From Neurospora tetraspora (taxonomy: Eukaryota; Ascomycota; Sordariomycetes; Sordariales; Sordariaceae), in contig NW_026944391.1 of NCBI RefSeq assembly GCF_033439725.1, positions 1,488,001 to 1,552,000 on the forward strand: a stretch of DNA of 64,000 bases. The letters run 5' to 3'. Shown here piece after piece: positions 44,009 through 54,550 of this stretch (positions are counted from its first letter, which is position 1; each line of letters starts with the position of its first letter). The position numbers and the translations under genes were made by a program. The notes under the pieces are model-generated. The model ran no database searches and was not told where the DNA came from. It saw only the letters and a list, made by a program, of their open reading frames with translations.

Positions 44009-44875
44009 AGCTGACAAGAAGCTATTGACGAACTATCTCAATAGAATGGATGTAATACCTGCCACTCTTATTCAGCGTGACAGCTTGATGCTAGTGGCAC
44101 AAGGATGTAAGACATGAAACACTTTTCATGCAGAACTGAATAACAAACAGAACAATACGTGGCGGAATCGAAAGCCAGGAGAACAATAGCACGCGCTGAA
44201 GATATACTGAAACGACAGTGTACGGTCGCCAGGGTACGAGGGAAAAGGTAGGTATTGTTGTTGCACAAAGAGATGAACTTCTTCTCAGATTCATCTCGCG
44301 ATCTCGCAACAAAAGAAAACCTGCTCGCACCCTATTACCTCTATGTATAGTTTCCTACACGTACCCTATTGCCCACAGCTCCCCGGGAGTTAGAGGTATT
44401 CAACCAATATAGACCAGACCTTTCAGATGAAATTATTCAGGTATGGAATCCGGGCCATACACTCCTCCCTTGAGCCTCTACTTTATTTCTAGCGACTTCA
44501 AATACAGTGTTCGAAGGTCACTTACACAGGACTGCGCAGGGAATGCAGTTGGGAAGCAACTCGCTAATGACAAGATCAGAATTAGTAGGTATTAGGAGAA
44601 GGGAAAAGGTCTTTAGTATATGGGATGAGTGCTAGTGAGTTTGGGAAACGAGGTTTTGTACAGTAATTTAGCCGTGGTGGTTGATGATCATGAACGATCT
44701 CGAAAATCGCAGAGTACCTCTAGGTAAGGAATCGGTCGCGCTCGCTCGTCCCGTCAGACTGGGATCGGCACACCCCTTCTCGCGCTGATATCCTTGTGAT
44801 GAGATACGCTAACGCGGCAAATCTCACACTTTTCTCACGTTGATTTCAACTCCAAATCCTCCTATCGCCACAAGG
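44009..44875. other. Intergenic region
   Basis: No supported gene between the TIR element and the decayed coding fragments. Confidence 0.4.
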
Positions 44876-46180
44876 ATGGTCGAGGATCTGCAGTCTGTGG
44901 ACCTTGAAGGAATGGAAGGAGGCCAAGCCGTTCCGGGTCACCATTCGTTCTGTCCATTTCATCGGGTCGAGATATCGCCCGCAGCGGTATTTCTGATGAA
45001 ACATTTCATACCACGGATGGTAGACCATGAACTCCTCCAAGGTAACAGCCGGGTAGATGCCTGTGATGGGCAGTGACTCGGAATACGACGAAGGAGGTAT
45101 TGGGAGAGACCAGGCATCACTTCATCAGAGTTCTGGATCGCCCTAGATACCTCAATCCGGACGACCAGGTCCTCTGTGGTCTGCCCCTCGTACCGATGCC
45201 TCTTTTCAAAGCATTTCATCGACGAGATCCTAGACACAGCCGTCAGATTCATCCGTACATTTATGGACCAACACCCCTTCGACTTCTTCAACGAAGTTGC
45301 GCTGTGGCAAGCCCTCCTGAGATTCGTGTTCTTTCGCCAGTCATCACGGTATGACATGGCAAGAACTCGCCAATCATCACGGGATGATTTGGGAAGAACC
45401 CGCGCCAGAGGTTCCCAACTCTGTACAGATGCAGCAGCTTGAAACCATTGTGCCGCTGACCCCTAGCGAGACCGATCAAGAGCTACTCAACTCTCTTGTA
45501 TTTGCTGCCGGAAAAAGTTCCTGGAAGAAACCCAGACCTCGGTAACTGTGGAGGAGTTCCTAGTATACTGATTATGGTATGAAGTATGGCATCAAGTAAC
45601 TTTTGACCTTTTCGACATCGATTTTCACTTAACCGGTCTTGTACCCAAGAGAGGCAATCCCCATTTGACCTCTCTCTTGGGACCGATCGAGGTTGCGGTG
45701 GGTGCTTTCACTTCGTCGGAGTTTGAGTGCAATAACGAGTCCCAACTTCGAGATGGTGTTGACCCGTTGGTTCAGATCTCACTTGAATACGGTTCGGGTT
45801 GCTCGACTGGTTCCTTTCTATGCTACCTTAGAGGTATTCATCAATGATCGTAATGTGTCGTGCTCCACTACCTTTATACTTCGCCGGGGCTTAACAGCTC
45901 CAAAGGTCGACTGGCGGTGGCCAGAGCGGTCCAGCAGCTCATGAAAATCAAGGGTCCCAAGCACGAGGCTTACATCAAAATGCGCCGCGAGCGCACCAGC
46001 ATCCAAGGTGTCGATGATCCTCTGAAGTTGTCTCCCTTTCGATATCGTCCATGAGTTGGAGATGAACGGCAGGCGGCAACAAGTTGGCATCCCGTTCTTT
46101 GCCGTTGGTGATGAAAACGTTCCTAGACTCCCTGCGCGCCTGGCTCGACAGCTCATCTGCCCGGAGGTGAGAGTGGTGTG
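44876..46180 (+). pseudogene. Decayed or unresolved coding region
   Basis: Several short plus-strand stretches look protein-coding yet lie in different frames without convincing introns: FIRTFMDQHPFDFFNEVALW (about 45249), QLETIVPLTPSETDQELLN (about 45435), LNTVRVARLVPFYATLEVF (about 45780), VQQLMKIKGPKHEAYIKMRR (about 45930) and NGRRQQVGIPFFAVGDENVP (about 46065). A 33-bp tandem duplication (45336-45401) lies between the first two. I read this as a broken gene, or two, of unknown family. The opposite strand near 44846-45040 also has a gene-like frame (GLASFHSFKVHRLQILDHP), so orientation of the left part is unsure. Confidence 0.3.
45336..45401 (+). repeat. 33-bp tandem duplication
   Basis: Two adjacent 33-bp units, CGCCAGTCATCACGGTATGA... 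and CGCCAATCATCACGGGATGA..., differ at a few positions. The length is a multiple of three, giving FASHHGMTWQEL and LANHHGMIWEEP in one frame. Confidence 0.7.
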
Positions 46181-46662
46181 ACACTTTCTGCTCGAAGACG
46201 ATCGACGGAGGTAAGACGCGTTTATTACCAGCCCGGAGGGACTCATGGCATCTTGCTAGGCGCATAACGCACCTTCCACGTCCCGGAGTGCAACAACAAC
46301 CTCAACGTATAACAGCGAAGAGCGAGACTGGTGATGTAGACGGCCTCGTTGAGAGCCTCAGCCTGGAACCTCACAGTCACACACCAGGTCAATAACGTGG
46401 AATGCTTCACACTCGAGATTAGAGTATGAGAGAAACAACTCATAAAGACAATGGAACGGGATGAAAGGACATTAGACTCAGCACATCAGATAAACAGCGT
46501 GTGATATCATCAACAGAAACGACGGGAGTTTGAGGGAGTAAGTAGGGTGACGAGGGGACGCCAGTCTTGCAGTTAAACTTGGTGAGTCTATGACAAGAAT
46601 GCCTACGGCGTCATTGCAGTGTACATCCGTGAGACGCAGTCCCTGTACAAAGACTTTAAGGA

Positions 46663-46701
46663 CTCCCAGCTCCCAGCTCCCAGCTCCCAGCTCCCAGCTC
46701 C
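46663..46701 (+). repeat. Heptamer microsatellite (TCCCAGC)n
   Basis: About five to six copies of TCCCAGC end just before the ATG at 46705. Confidence 0.85.
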
Positions 46702-46704
46702 ATC

Positions 46705-47443
46705 ATGAACAACGACGCTGATGCTGTACTTGCCCTACTCTGGCAACGTTACCGCGGGACTGCCTTTGCTACAGGCAATGATTCGACCCAAACTATCCAG
46801 GTGCTGAGTACCATCGCGCAGCATCTGACTCGTATACGATGCACTTGCGTCAGATCCAAGACGACGTGATGAACGATCCAAGTTCCAAGAACCAGCTCAA
46901 CCCGATCATCCCCGTCCGACCTCGAGGCACCAACCACGATGACATTGCCAACGATCGCAACAAGCGCCAAAAGACTGCCTCTGAGGTTTATATAAGGTGA
47001 AGAAAGACACGTGATGCCAAGTTGAGGATGAGATGGCTCACATGGAGGACGTTGAGAACCAACGCAGTAAAAGCGAGGGAAATGCGACGACGGCAACCGC
47101 GCTTAGAACGTCAATGAGGGGTACTAAGAAGGCCACCCCAACCGACAGTCACGATGACCGGACTCAAGGACCTGAACGAGTGGGACTGTCCCCTCACACT
47201 CCTCGCCAAACAAGACACGATGAAGTGGTACCAAGCAAACGGAAAGCAAAAGGCAATGCCATTCTACCGACAAAGAGAAACGGGGAAAGAAAGTGCAAAA
47301 AGAATGGACACCGCCGTGGTTCGAACGCACAAGTGGAGGGCTCAAGGAAGGGAAGGGAGGGCAGGGGGAGGGCAACACCACTACCACTGCGCTGTTCATC
47401 CCCAGACCGGGGGCGGTGTCGAAAGAGTGTGCGATCAAACTAA
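46705..47443 (+). CDS. Hypothetical nuclear-type basic protein, tentative three-exon model
   Basis: The ATG at 46705 opens MNNDADAVLALLWQRYRGTA. Removing 46801-46853 (GTGCTG to GTCAG) keeps frame into IQDDVMNDPSSKNQLNPIIP and NDRNKRQKTASE; removing 46986-47026 (GTTTAT to TTGAG) keeps frame into DEMAHMEDVENQRSKSEGN and a Lys/Arg-rich tail. Total about 214 aa. Both donors are weak, and an alternative frame (MTGLKDLNEWDCPLTLL at 47154) competes downstream, so the 3' half is uncertain. The basic, acidic-patch composition suggests a nuclear protein, no more. It converges on the minus-strand frame that stops at 47440. Confidence 0.3.
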
Positions 47444-47980
47444 TACATATACCCCTTACCAGTGCTTTCTGTAGGGGGCTTTGGTTGGTCAGCGGCGGGT
47501 ATGGGAGCAGCACGGGACTGAGGGGGCAGTTGGAAGTTGGGATGAAAGATTGAGGGGTCCCGGTCACGAATAGTAGGCATGGACTTGAAGACATGCTGGT
47601 CACCCTCGTCATCAAAGACGGCTAGAGGACCAGTCTCATGGTCCAGTATCCTCGTCTGATGTAACTTGGGGGTAAAGTCACATGAACGACAGAGAATGAT
47701 ATTGAACACAGCGATAAAGGTCGGGGTCAGGGATCTCAACGACATCGTCTTCGTTGTTGTCGGGAGTAGAGGAAACCTCTAGCTCGGAACCATCGATAAC
47801 GATAATTGTCTCGTTCTCGGGGTTGTAGGGGAGGGCGGAGGTTTCGGTAGCTGTGTCTTTGTTGACATTGGGATGCTCGGGTTCTGCTTCCTCCACTTTG
47901 ATAGGGACCGCTGGGATTGTAGGGGCATTCTGGGCTTGAGGTTCCTCGGCGGGGACTAAACACCGCAATTGTTAGGTAGC
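47440..47980 (-). CDS. Hypothetical acidic/proline protein, exon structure unresolved
   Basis: Two coding-like minus-strand stretches are offset in frame: PTIPAVPIKVEEAEPEHPN through EIPDPDLYRC (about 47955-47705, preceded by a good acceptor, CTACCTAACAATTGCGGTGTTTAG split at its TAG) and ILDHETGPLAVFDDEGDQHV through STGKGYMY (about 47655-47440). A 52-nt intron from GTTCAA to CATCAG would join them but its donor is poor. The upstream exon and start are not identified; a candidate is MALLQDGCRAGQWW near 48211. Unknown family. Confidence 0.35.
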
Positions 47981-48277
47981 TTCGAACATCATAGTATACA
48001 ACTGGCTTCTGTGAAATGGAACATTTCACGATCAAGAGCTGTGGTTGGCTCAACCACTAGGTTGAGCACAAACAGAACGAATAGCACAGTGACAGTGACA
48101 GATATGATAGAAGAAAAAGAAGTATTATTGCAAACTTTCCGCTTGGAAGTCTGACCGAAATACTTTATCCACCATTGTCCCGCCCGGCAGCCATCCTGTA
48201 GCAGTGCCATTCTTTCCTCAGCTTCCCATCCTTTTCCATCCCCTTCCACCAGACAACCTTGAGGCCATTCACTGCTG

Positions 48278-48802
48278 TCACCTTATTTCCGGGGCCGAAG
48301 AACTACGGGTAACTGATTGGAATGGCTCGTATGTCTTCAACTTCATAGCATGGTATCCCACTGCCGCGGTGCCGTGTCCCCTCTGGCATTGGTCACAAAT
48401 GCCCACCTCCTTTGTCTCAACATCCACTTCCCCGTAATACTCGGGGCAGTCTTCACACTCGTGAAGCGGGATAGCCCATCCTTCAACTGTATGGGTCGCG
48501 ATGTAGCCGGCACATGGGTACCAGACCGTTTTGGTTTGGAGGGGATCCCAGTGGACTGCGCCTTGGGCGTCTTGGGGTTGACGCTTGTGCCAGTAGAGCC
48601 TCTTTCCGGTCGAGGAATACTCTTTAAGCTGTGTAGATGTATCTGAAAGAGAGGGGCTAGTGGCTGTCCGTGTATTCGTAACGCCTTTATCTTGTGGCTG
48701 CTTGGAGTCTCCGTCTCGTATGACATGGGCGGAATGCGGACAGCATGGCATGTTCCGGAGGGGACAGTGGCAAAGGAAGGTAACAATCTTGCGGTGGCAC
48801 AT
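48278..48802 (-). CDS. MCHKKT-family Cys/His protein 3, 174 aa
   Basis: I chose the ATG at 48802 because MCHRKIVTFLCHCPLRN aligns without gaps to the starts of the two paralogues, although the frame is open further upstream. Module 1 keeps C2, K5, F9, C11, C13, L15, R16, C21, P22, H23 and S24. Module 2 has AVHWD (about 82), CAGYIATH, CEDCPEYYG (about 118) and VGICDQCQRGH. It lacks both the long linker and the C-terminal repeats of protein 1, so it may represent the minimal two-module core. Confidence 0.7.
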   Translation of the reverse strand: MCHRKIVTFLCHCPLRNMPCCPHSAHVIRDGDSKQPQDKGVTNTRTATSPSLSDTSTQLKEYSSTGKRLYWHKRQPQDAQGAVHWDPLQTKTVWYPCAGYIATHTVEGWAIPLHECEDCPEYYGEVDVETKEVGICDQCQRGHGTAAVGYHAMKLKTYEPFQSVTRSSSAPEIR

Positions 48803-49952
48803 CTTGGTGGTGATTATGTTCGGTTCTGTAGGAAAAGCCAAGGCAGCTTTGCCTGGAAGATGTAGGTTGCGGAGTGTCCAAACGGGATCTCGAAAGAGGA
48901 ACTCGAAGGGGGACTTGTAAGCCTCGGGATCGCTTGAACTCTCGAGACCGACTCTCTTTCTCGGCTTTGACTCGCGCTGTTGCAAATATGCGGTATCCTG
49001 AATGCGATGGGGTTTCTTGGGAGTATAGTAGACTGGAATTATCGACAAGGCAAAACTGATTGCTGTTGTTGGTTCGAGAAGAAGCCATCGCTGGTAGGGG
49101 GACGGGGTATAAATAGTGGTAGTCGTCGAGATTCTGGTCACCCGTATTTCGAACGTCTGACGCTGAGCATAGATTCCTATTGACACACTTGAAGAAGTCA
49201 GGTAGTAGCGATGGAAGAGTGTGGGTGAATTGTAGCCAAGGAGACGAGATCAGACGAACTGTTCATCTGGAGTTGAGGATCCGCCAGAGAGCATCTTCAC
49301 TCGTTCGTCGCAACTAAATTTCTAGCAACATGATCCTCTCCCGGAGGCCGCGACCTACTGTTGATCCATCTTGCAGAGACCCATCCATCCTGTCTGATCG
49401 TCTCTGGAGCCGTTTGGTCAGGAGAGCGAGAGTCGTAATACAGGTCATCCGCCACAATGTCCGAGGCGATTGCAGTGGTAGCAGCATCATCATCGGCAGA
49501 GGGTATCGGCAATTCGAGACTGAAGTGGGCCGTTAGGAGGGAGCCTTCCTTCGTGGTGTTCCGAATCCTCAAGAGAGACGTCGACGCAGCGCTCGGTATA
49601 TCATTGACTTGCCTGGTGGTGATTGTTGATATCGAAGAGTTGAGTGTGAACGCGGCTGCGATGAAGAAGTCCGGAACCGATATGACAATCAGGCAAACAA
49701 GTGGAACATAAAGACAGATGGAAGACGTGTGACAATGCAAATCGATTCTGTACCGCTGGTCGCATGATGCTTCTTATACCCAAAGAAAGAAAGGAAATTA
49801 TTATCAACCCGGTCTTTCGTTCGTCAACCGGCGGGCCCATCATCTATCGTCGATCGTGTCATGGAGTCGTTGGTCGTATATCGTCCTGTCATATCATTCT
49901 CCGTTCCCATATCATTTTGTACATGTCCATCATCACGGTGTTGAATCACCGA
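48803..49952. other. Intergenic region
   Basis: Upstream of paralogue 3 on the minus strand. A minus-strand frame at 49297-49740 contains a hydrophobic stretch but lacks an ATG; not called. Confidence 0.4.
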
Positions 49953-51899
49953 TCACCGGTCCGAATCATGGGCGGCCTCCTCGTCGTGATCCTCCTCATC
50001 CTCCTCCTCTCCTTGCCAGTCGGCACTCTCCAACTCACGTCCTCGAATCATCAATGTGCCAAACCACCCAAGGAGGGCGACACCAGCAAATACACCCCAG
50101 GCAATAGCCTCTCCCTTGGGACGGACAAGATTCGTCAGAGTGAAAAGTCCGCCGGAGATGAAAGGGCCCACGCTACGACCAGCGGCGGAAAGGGTCTGGG
50201 CAATGCCGTTCAGTGTGCCGAGGGACTCGTGGGAAGGGGCAGAGTTTGTGATCTGAAATTGGAGTTTGTTAGCAGGTGCCAAGAGGAAAAGGGGAAGGGA
50301 AGAGAGGACAAAACTTACCAAAAGCATCACGCTGCTCAACCCACCCACGGCGCAAATGTTCTTGAGCAACAGAATGACTCCCAACTCGCTGTACAGCCAA
50401 GCTTTGCCCGACCCAATTCCCAACCAAGTCTTTTTCTGGTCGATGTAACCGATCCAGGGCATCAGCGCCATGGAGATGGCCATTCCCAGAAGGGAGTATC
50501 TGTATGTACCCATGTTGCCCGTGCGCGCCTTCAGCGGTTGGAAAACGAAGGCCTGGAAGACGATGGTAGCCAATCCTGCCAGAGACAAGCTAAGACCGAT
50601 GGTGCTAGGTCCAAGGTTACGACCGTTGGGTGGCGGCGCGGAGGCGAAGATGGGGTAGAGCGAGTTGAAAGAGATGTTGGTCAGCTGGAAGACGAGATAG
50701 GTGCACAGCAGGATCAAGGTAGTGCGGTTGGCCAGTTGGCGGAAAGCGGACTTTTGGTCCGATGCGACGTCTTTGGCGCTTGTGGCATCTCCGTCCTGGC
50801 CGAGGAGAGCGTCGCCTTCGTTGTTTTCGTGGCTGGACTTGTTGTTTCTGCCCAGACAGCCGGCGAGGAGCGTGCGAGCCTTGTTAAACATGGTAGTGTA
50901 GTCGCTGGCGTCTTCCTCTTGGTCCTTCTCCAATGTCTCCCGGAACCAGATGGCGAGAACAACGACGGCAACGAACAGGAACCCGGCGCTCATAAGGTTC
51001 GGGCCCAGGAATGGGTACTTGTCGGCCCCGACGGTACCAACCAGCAGACCACCAAGAGCAGGACCGGTGATGCTACCGAGGCTGTAAATGATAGGAAGCC
51101 AGGTGAAGGCTCTGCTCTGATTTGTGCGATCCGTGACCTCTCCCAGCGCTGTTGGCACCACAGCCGCGTTTCCATTGAGCAATCCCATAGCAATATGAAC
51201 CAGAATCAGCTGGACGTATGTCTTGCACAAGCCAAAGAACATGAAGCAGCCCATCAGTAGAAGGGTGCCCACCAGCATGACAGGTTTGCGACCGATGCGA
51301 TCCGAGAGGTATCCCCAGAACAGGTTCGTCACCAATTGGGCGAGTGCGAACGCCGACGCCAACAGGCCCACGTACAATCCTTCATCGCCATCAGGAATCT
51401 CGTCAAAAGATGCCACCATGGTCGGAAGGTATGGACCAATGGAGTTGAGCGCTGTCTGTTCGGCTAGGGACAACAGCGCTAGGAGGCCTAGCTGTTTCCA
51501 TGGTAGCGGTGTGACGGCGTCGCCTTCTCCTTGTGATGTATCCGATATGCTTCCATCGTCATGACCACCGCCGCGCCGTTGTTGCGCATATGTAGACCAC
51601 GGGTCGTTCCGCGGTGGTGAGGAAGGGGTCTTGGGTGGTTGTATTAGGAAGGTGTGGTAATGGTGGGTGGACTGTCGTCGGATGGGACGTATCGAGGCAA
51701 CCGAGGTTCGTCGAGAGTTGTCGGAGGGGTGACGAGGGTCATGGTAAGGGCTGTTGAATTGGGGGAACGGGGCGCCAGCGTGGAATGACCCAGATGAGGT
51801 GGTTCGCTGTGGTCGCGGAGCACGAGGTGTTCGAGGAGTTTGTGGTCGTGATGCCGTGTTGGCGGCGGTATTGGGTTGGACCATGACGTTCGAAGTCAA
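49953..51899 (-). CDS. MFS transporter, DHA1/ZIFL-like, 626 aa
   Basis: Exon 1 is 51899-50319 and exon 2 is 50252-49953. The 66-nt intron (GTAAGT, GCTAAC, TTTCAG) is in frame and stop-free, so it is easily missed; removing it joins SVMLL to ITNSAPSHESLGTLNG as in relatives. A Ser/Pro/Thr-rich cytosolic head of about 135 residues precedes 12 helices. MFS motif A is GYLSDRIGRKP (about 196-206). A central loop of about 60 residues is charged. The set resembles the TetA-like DHA1 group with yeast YCR023C and plant ZIF1, drug or metal-chelate/H+ antiporters; substrate unknown. Confidence 0.85.
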   Translation of the reverse strand: MTSNVMVQPNTAANTASRPQTPRTPRAPRPQRTTSSGSFHAGAPFPQFNSPYHDPRHPSDNSRRTSVASIRPIRRQSTHHYHTFLIQPPKTPSSPPRNDPWSTYAQQRRGGGHDDGSISDTSQGEGDAVTPLPWKQLGLLALLSLAEQTALNSIGPYLPTMVASFDEIPDGDEGLYVGLLASAFALAQLVTNLFWGYLSDRIGRKPVMLVGTLLLMGCFMFFGLCKTYVQLILVHIAMGLLNGNAAVVPTALGEVTDRTNQSRAFTWLPIIYSLGSITGPALGGLLVGTVGADKYPFLGPNLMSAGFLFVAVVVLAIWFRETLEKDQEEDASDYTTMFNKARTLLAGCLGRNNKSSHENNEGDALLGQDGDATSAKDVASDQKSAFRQLANRTTLILLCTYLVFQLTNISFNSLYPIFASAPPPNGRNLGPSTIGLSLSLAGLATIVFQAFVFQPLKARTGNMGTYRYSLLGMAISMALMPWIGYIDQKKTWLGIGSGKAWLYSELGVILLLKNICAVGGLSSVMLLVSFVLSSLPLFLLAPANKLQFQITNSAPSHESLGTLNGIAQTLSAAGRSVGPFISGGLFTLTNLVRPKGEAIAWGVFAGVALLGWFGTLMIRGRELESADWQGEEEDEEDHDEEAAHDSDR

Positions 51900-52651
51900 T
51901 CGCTAATGTTGGCGAACAGACGATGAGCGATGCAAGGGGACAGTGGTGGAATGCAGGTACAGATATGGTCGAGATATGTACAATCGCGCGGCCGCGACTA
52001 CGGTGTGCGGTCTCGTCAGAATATCGGGATGATAATGCGATCGGCCGACGAATCGGATTTGGTGTTGGTGCGGTTGTTAGGGTATTGGTCCGATGTCGTC
52101 CGCCTTGACTGAAGACGTGTTGGTTGGATTGAAGCAATCGCGTGGTCGAGTCCGGGAGAGAGAGACGAAGAGTGCAATATTGGTTGGTGACACGATAATA
52201 GAGTTAGCTCCGAGCGCAACTACCATGTCGTGATACGTGGGCGTCCATCTGCGGAACTCGACTTTGTTGGAGAGAAAATGGAGAAAAGAAGACGAATTGG
52301 ATTGAAACTTGAATTGGCCATCACTCGGCGAGAAACAGCCAATCACATTGCGTTTAATTACTCCATCTTTTCTCAATTCGGCTTCTTCAGTGGAGTTTCC
52401 GCAATGATGTCACTGATTTGGATACCAACAGTGGAGCGGCGGTGCCCCTCCCCCGCCATTGAACAACGAACGCCTGAAACAGGCCCTGTAATTCCAGGGG
52501 TTCCATGTTCTGTATCTCAACCTTAAGGTATCATGTTCACTTATTCACATGGCAGAGGCATGTATGTACGGGTATTCATTAACATCATATGTACAACACA
52601 GGGCACTCAACCCTGAACCCTCGCTTCACCACTTCCACCATCACTCAGAGC
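51900..52651. other. Intergenic region
   Basis: Promoter side of the MFS gene and downstream side of the deformylase gene; no gene seen. Confidence 0.4.
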
Positions 52652-53512
52652 CTAAGCGAAAACAACAGTCTTGCCGTTGTTAAGGAACAGCCTCTGCTCG
52701 GCATACCACTTGACCGCCGCCGCCAACACCTGGCTCTCCACATTCGAGCCCTCATCCACCAACTCATTCGGTCCCATACTGTGGTCGACTCTGGTGACCC
52801 TCTGCTCGATGATGGGGCCCTCGTCCAAATCCGCCGTGACGAAATGCGCCGTGGCACCGATAATCTTGACGCCCCTCTCGTACGCCTGATGGTAGGGCTT
52901 CGCGCCCTTGAAAGACGGCAAGAAGGAGTGGTGGATGTTGATGATCCTGCCAGACATGGCCTCGCAGAGGGTTGGCGACAGAACCTGCATGTAGCGGGCG
53001 AGAACGATAAGCTCGATGCCGTGCTGCTTGGCCAGCTCGAGGATCTGGGATTCCTGCTGGGCCTTGGTGTTGGCGGTGACAGGCAAGTGGTGGAACTCGA
53101 TGCCGTAGGACTTGGCCAGAGGCTCAAAGGTAGGGTGGTTGGACACGATGAGAGGGATGTCGATGGGCAGCTGGCCGGTCTTGGCGCGGAAGAGGAGGTC
53201 GTTGAGGCAGTGGCCGATCTTGGAGACCATGATCAGGACCCGGGTTTTCTGCGAGACGGGCCGGATCTTGTACTCCATCTGGTACTCGGCCGCGAGCTTG
53301 TTGAAGAGCTCGGTGAGGTGCTCGGTCGAGGGAGTGGGCGTAGGACCAAAGTGCACGCGCATGAAGAATTTTTGGGAGACGGGATCGGAGAATTGTTGGA
53401 GGTCGAGAATGTTGTGGCCCTCCAGGGCGAACACGCCAGTGACGGCGTGAACGATGCCCGGCTTGTCAGGGCATGACAGGGTGAGGATGTGGTCGTTGGT
53501 GGTGGCAGGCAT
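52652..53512 (-). CDS. Formyltetrahydrofolate deformylase (PurU-like), 286 aa
   Basis: I chose the ATG at 53512 (MPATTNDHILTLSCPDKPGI); this gives 286 aa, near the 280 of E. coli PurU, while the open frame extends 22 codons upstream. Residues about 8-90 are an ACT domain (CPDKPGIVHAVTGVFALEGHN). The formyltransferase fold follows with SNHPTFEPLA, LARYMQVLSP, GRIINIHHSFLPSF (Asn and His of the active site) and TADLDEGPIIEQ (Asp). The enzyme hydrolyses 10-formyl-THF to formate and THF, balancing one-carbon units. Single exon. Confidence 0.92.
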   Translation of the reverse strand: MPATTNDHILTLSCPDKPGIVHAVTGVFALEGHNILDLQQFSDPVSQKFFMRVHFGPTPTPSTEHLTELFNKLAAEYQMEYKIRPVSQKTRVLIMVSKIGHCLNDLLFRAKTGQLPIDIPLIVSNHPTFEPLAKSYGIEFHHLPVTANTKAQQESQILELAKQHGIELIVLARYMQVLSPTLCEAMSGRIINIHHSFLPSFKGAKPYHQAYERGVKIIGATAHFVTADLDEGPIIEQRVTRVDHSMGPNELVDEGSNVESQVLAAAVKWYAEQRLFLNNGKTVVFA

Positions 53513-54550
53513 TGTTGAAATGTGGGTGGTGGTGGTTGTGATGGGTGAGTGATGAAAATGGATCGTCAAAGCTGTCAAAACAAAATATAAACTTTAGTTC
53601 ATAGCTCCAAATATGGAACCCTTTTCACTGACGCGTGGCGGGGTTTAATGACTCATGGGATCCACGTTGCGGCATTCGGAGGAGTTCTAGAAACGAGCTT
53701 CAGCAATGTGTCCACTCGGCACATCAATCCTTGTCGATATTAAGAAAAGTGAAGAATGTGGGGGGTTAGGGTTAATACGGGTACGTGATCCCCTTGGTGG
53801 TGTTTTTTCTCCAAAACATTTTCGCGACGATGATTTGGCACCATCACCATTGGGGGTGTATCAACCATTGAACTTTATCATCTTGTACGCTCTCCTTCGG
53901 ACAGTCTCCAATCTCCCAAACCGGCTCATTTACAAAAACACCGATTGCTTGCCAAAGTGGAAGTCGCGGATGTCATCTCCTTTTCCGTCTTCCGACATCG
54001 GTCCGGGCCATTGAGGACCTTGATGGTTCGGACTGCCATCCGCTTCATTGCCTGTCTTTTTTCTTCCAACACTCCTTCTTCGAAACCTTTGACCACTGCA
54101 GTCAACGCTGAAGCTCATTGCCATTGGCCAAGTGGTCATATCGTCTGCAAGTTTGCAGAGTTGGAGAAGGTGCGTTTGCGAACTGGAGGGGTAATTCGGG
54201 CGTCATAGGTTGGAGGCACAACCTCACCTTCCGAAGTTCTCGCTCAACCATCTCTCATCGTTCCTACCTTCCCCGAGGACGCTCATCATATTGAGCTCAA
54301 CCGCTTTTCCAATGTCTTTCTCGCTATTGGCTACAGGTACAAACCTTGTCCCCGGAGCATCTAGACTTCTGCTGGCTTACGGTGTCGGGGAAGGAGCATC
54401 GGATGATGGGCAATCTGAATAGTTTTCTCCTTCACAACCGAAGGGAACATCACTAGAGGTATTCTTCATTCCGTCATCAACCTCCTTTTCAACTTCCAGG
54501 CGAGTTCAGTGTCAAGTGGAAATGTCAAAGATATCCCCCCAAAACTTCCA
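53513..54550. other. Intergenic region
   Basis: Promoter of the deformylase gene and about 0.9 kb with only short frames; nothing recognised. Confidence 0.4.

Noticed and set aside
45649-45683. Short hairpin CCCAAGAGAG / CTCTCTTGGG
   Set aside because: A 10-bp stem in a pseudogene-like region with no T-tract or flanking duplication; likely chance.
49297-49740. Minus-strand frame with signal-peptide-like head
   Set aside because: No ATG precedes the hydrophobic stretch and no upstream exon with good splice sites was found.
49701-51260. 519-codon plus-strand frame opposite the MFS gene
   Set aside because: The minus strand encodes a clear 12-helix transporter with motif A; the plus frame is hydrophilic text without features.
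52589-53476. 295-codon plus-strand frame opposite the deformylase gene
   Set aside because: The minus strand carries the full ACT and formyltransferase motifs; the plus frame is its shadow.
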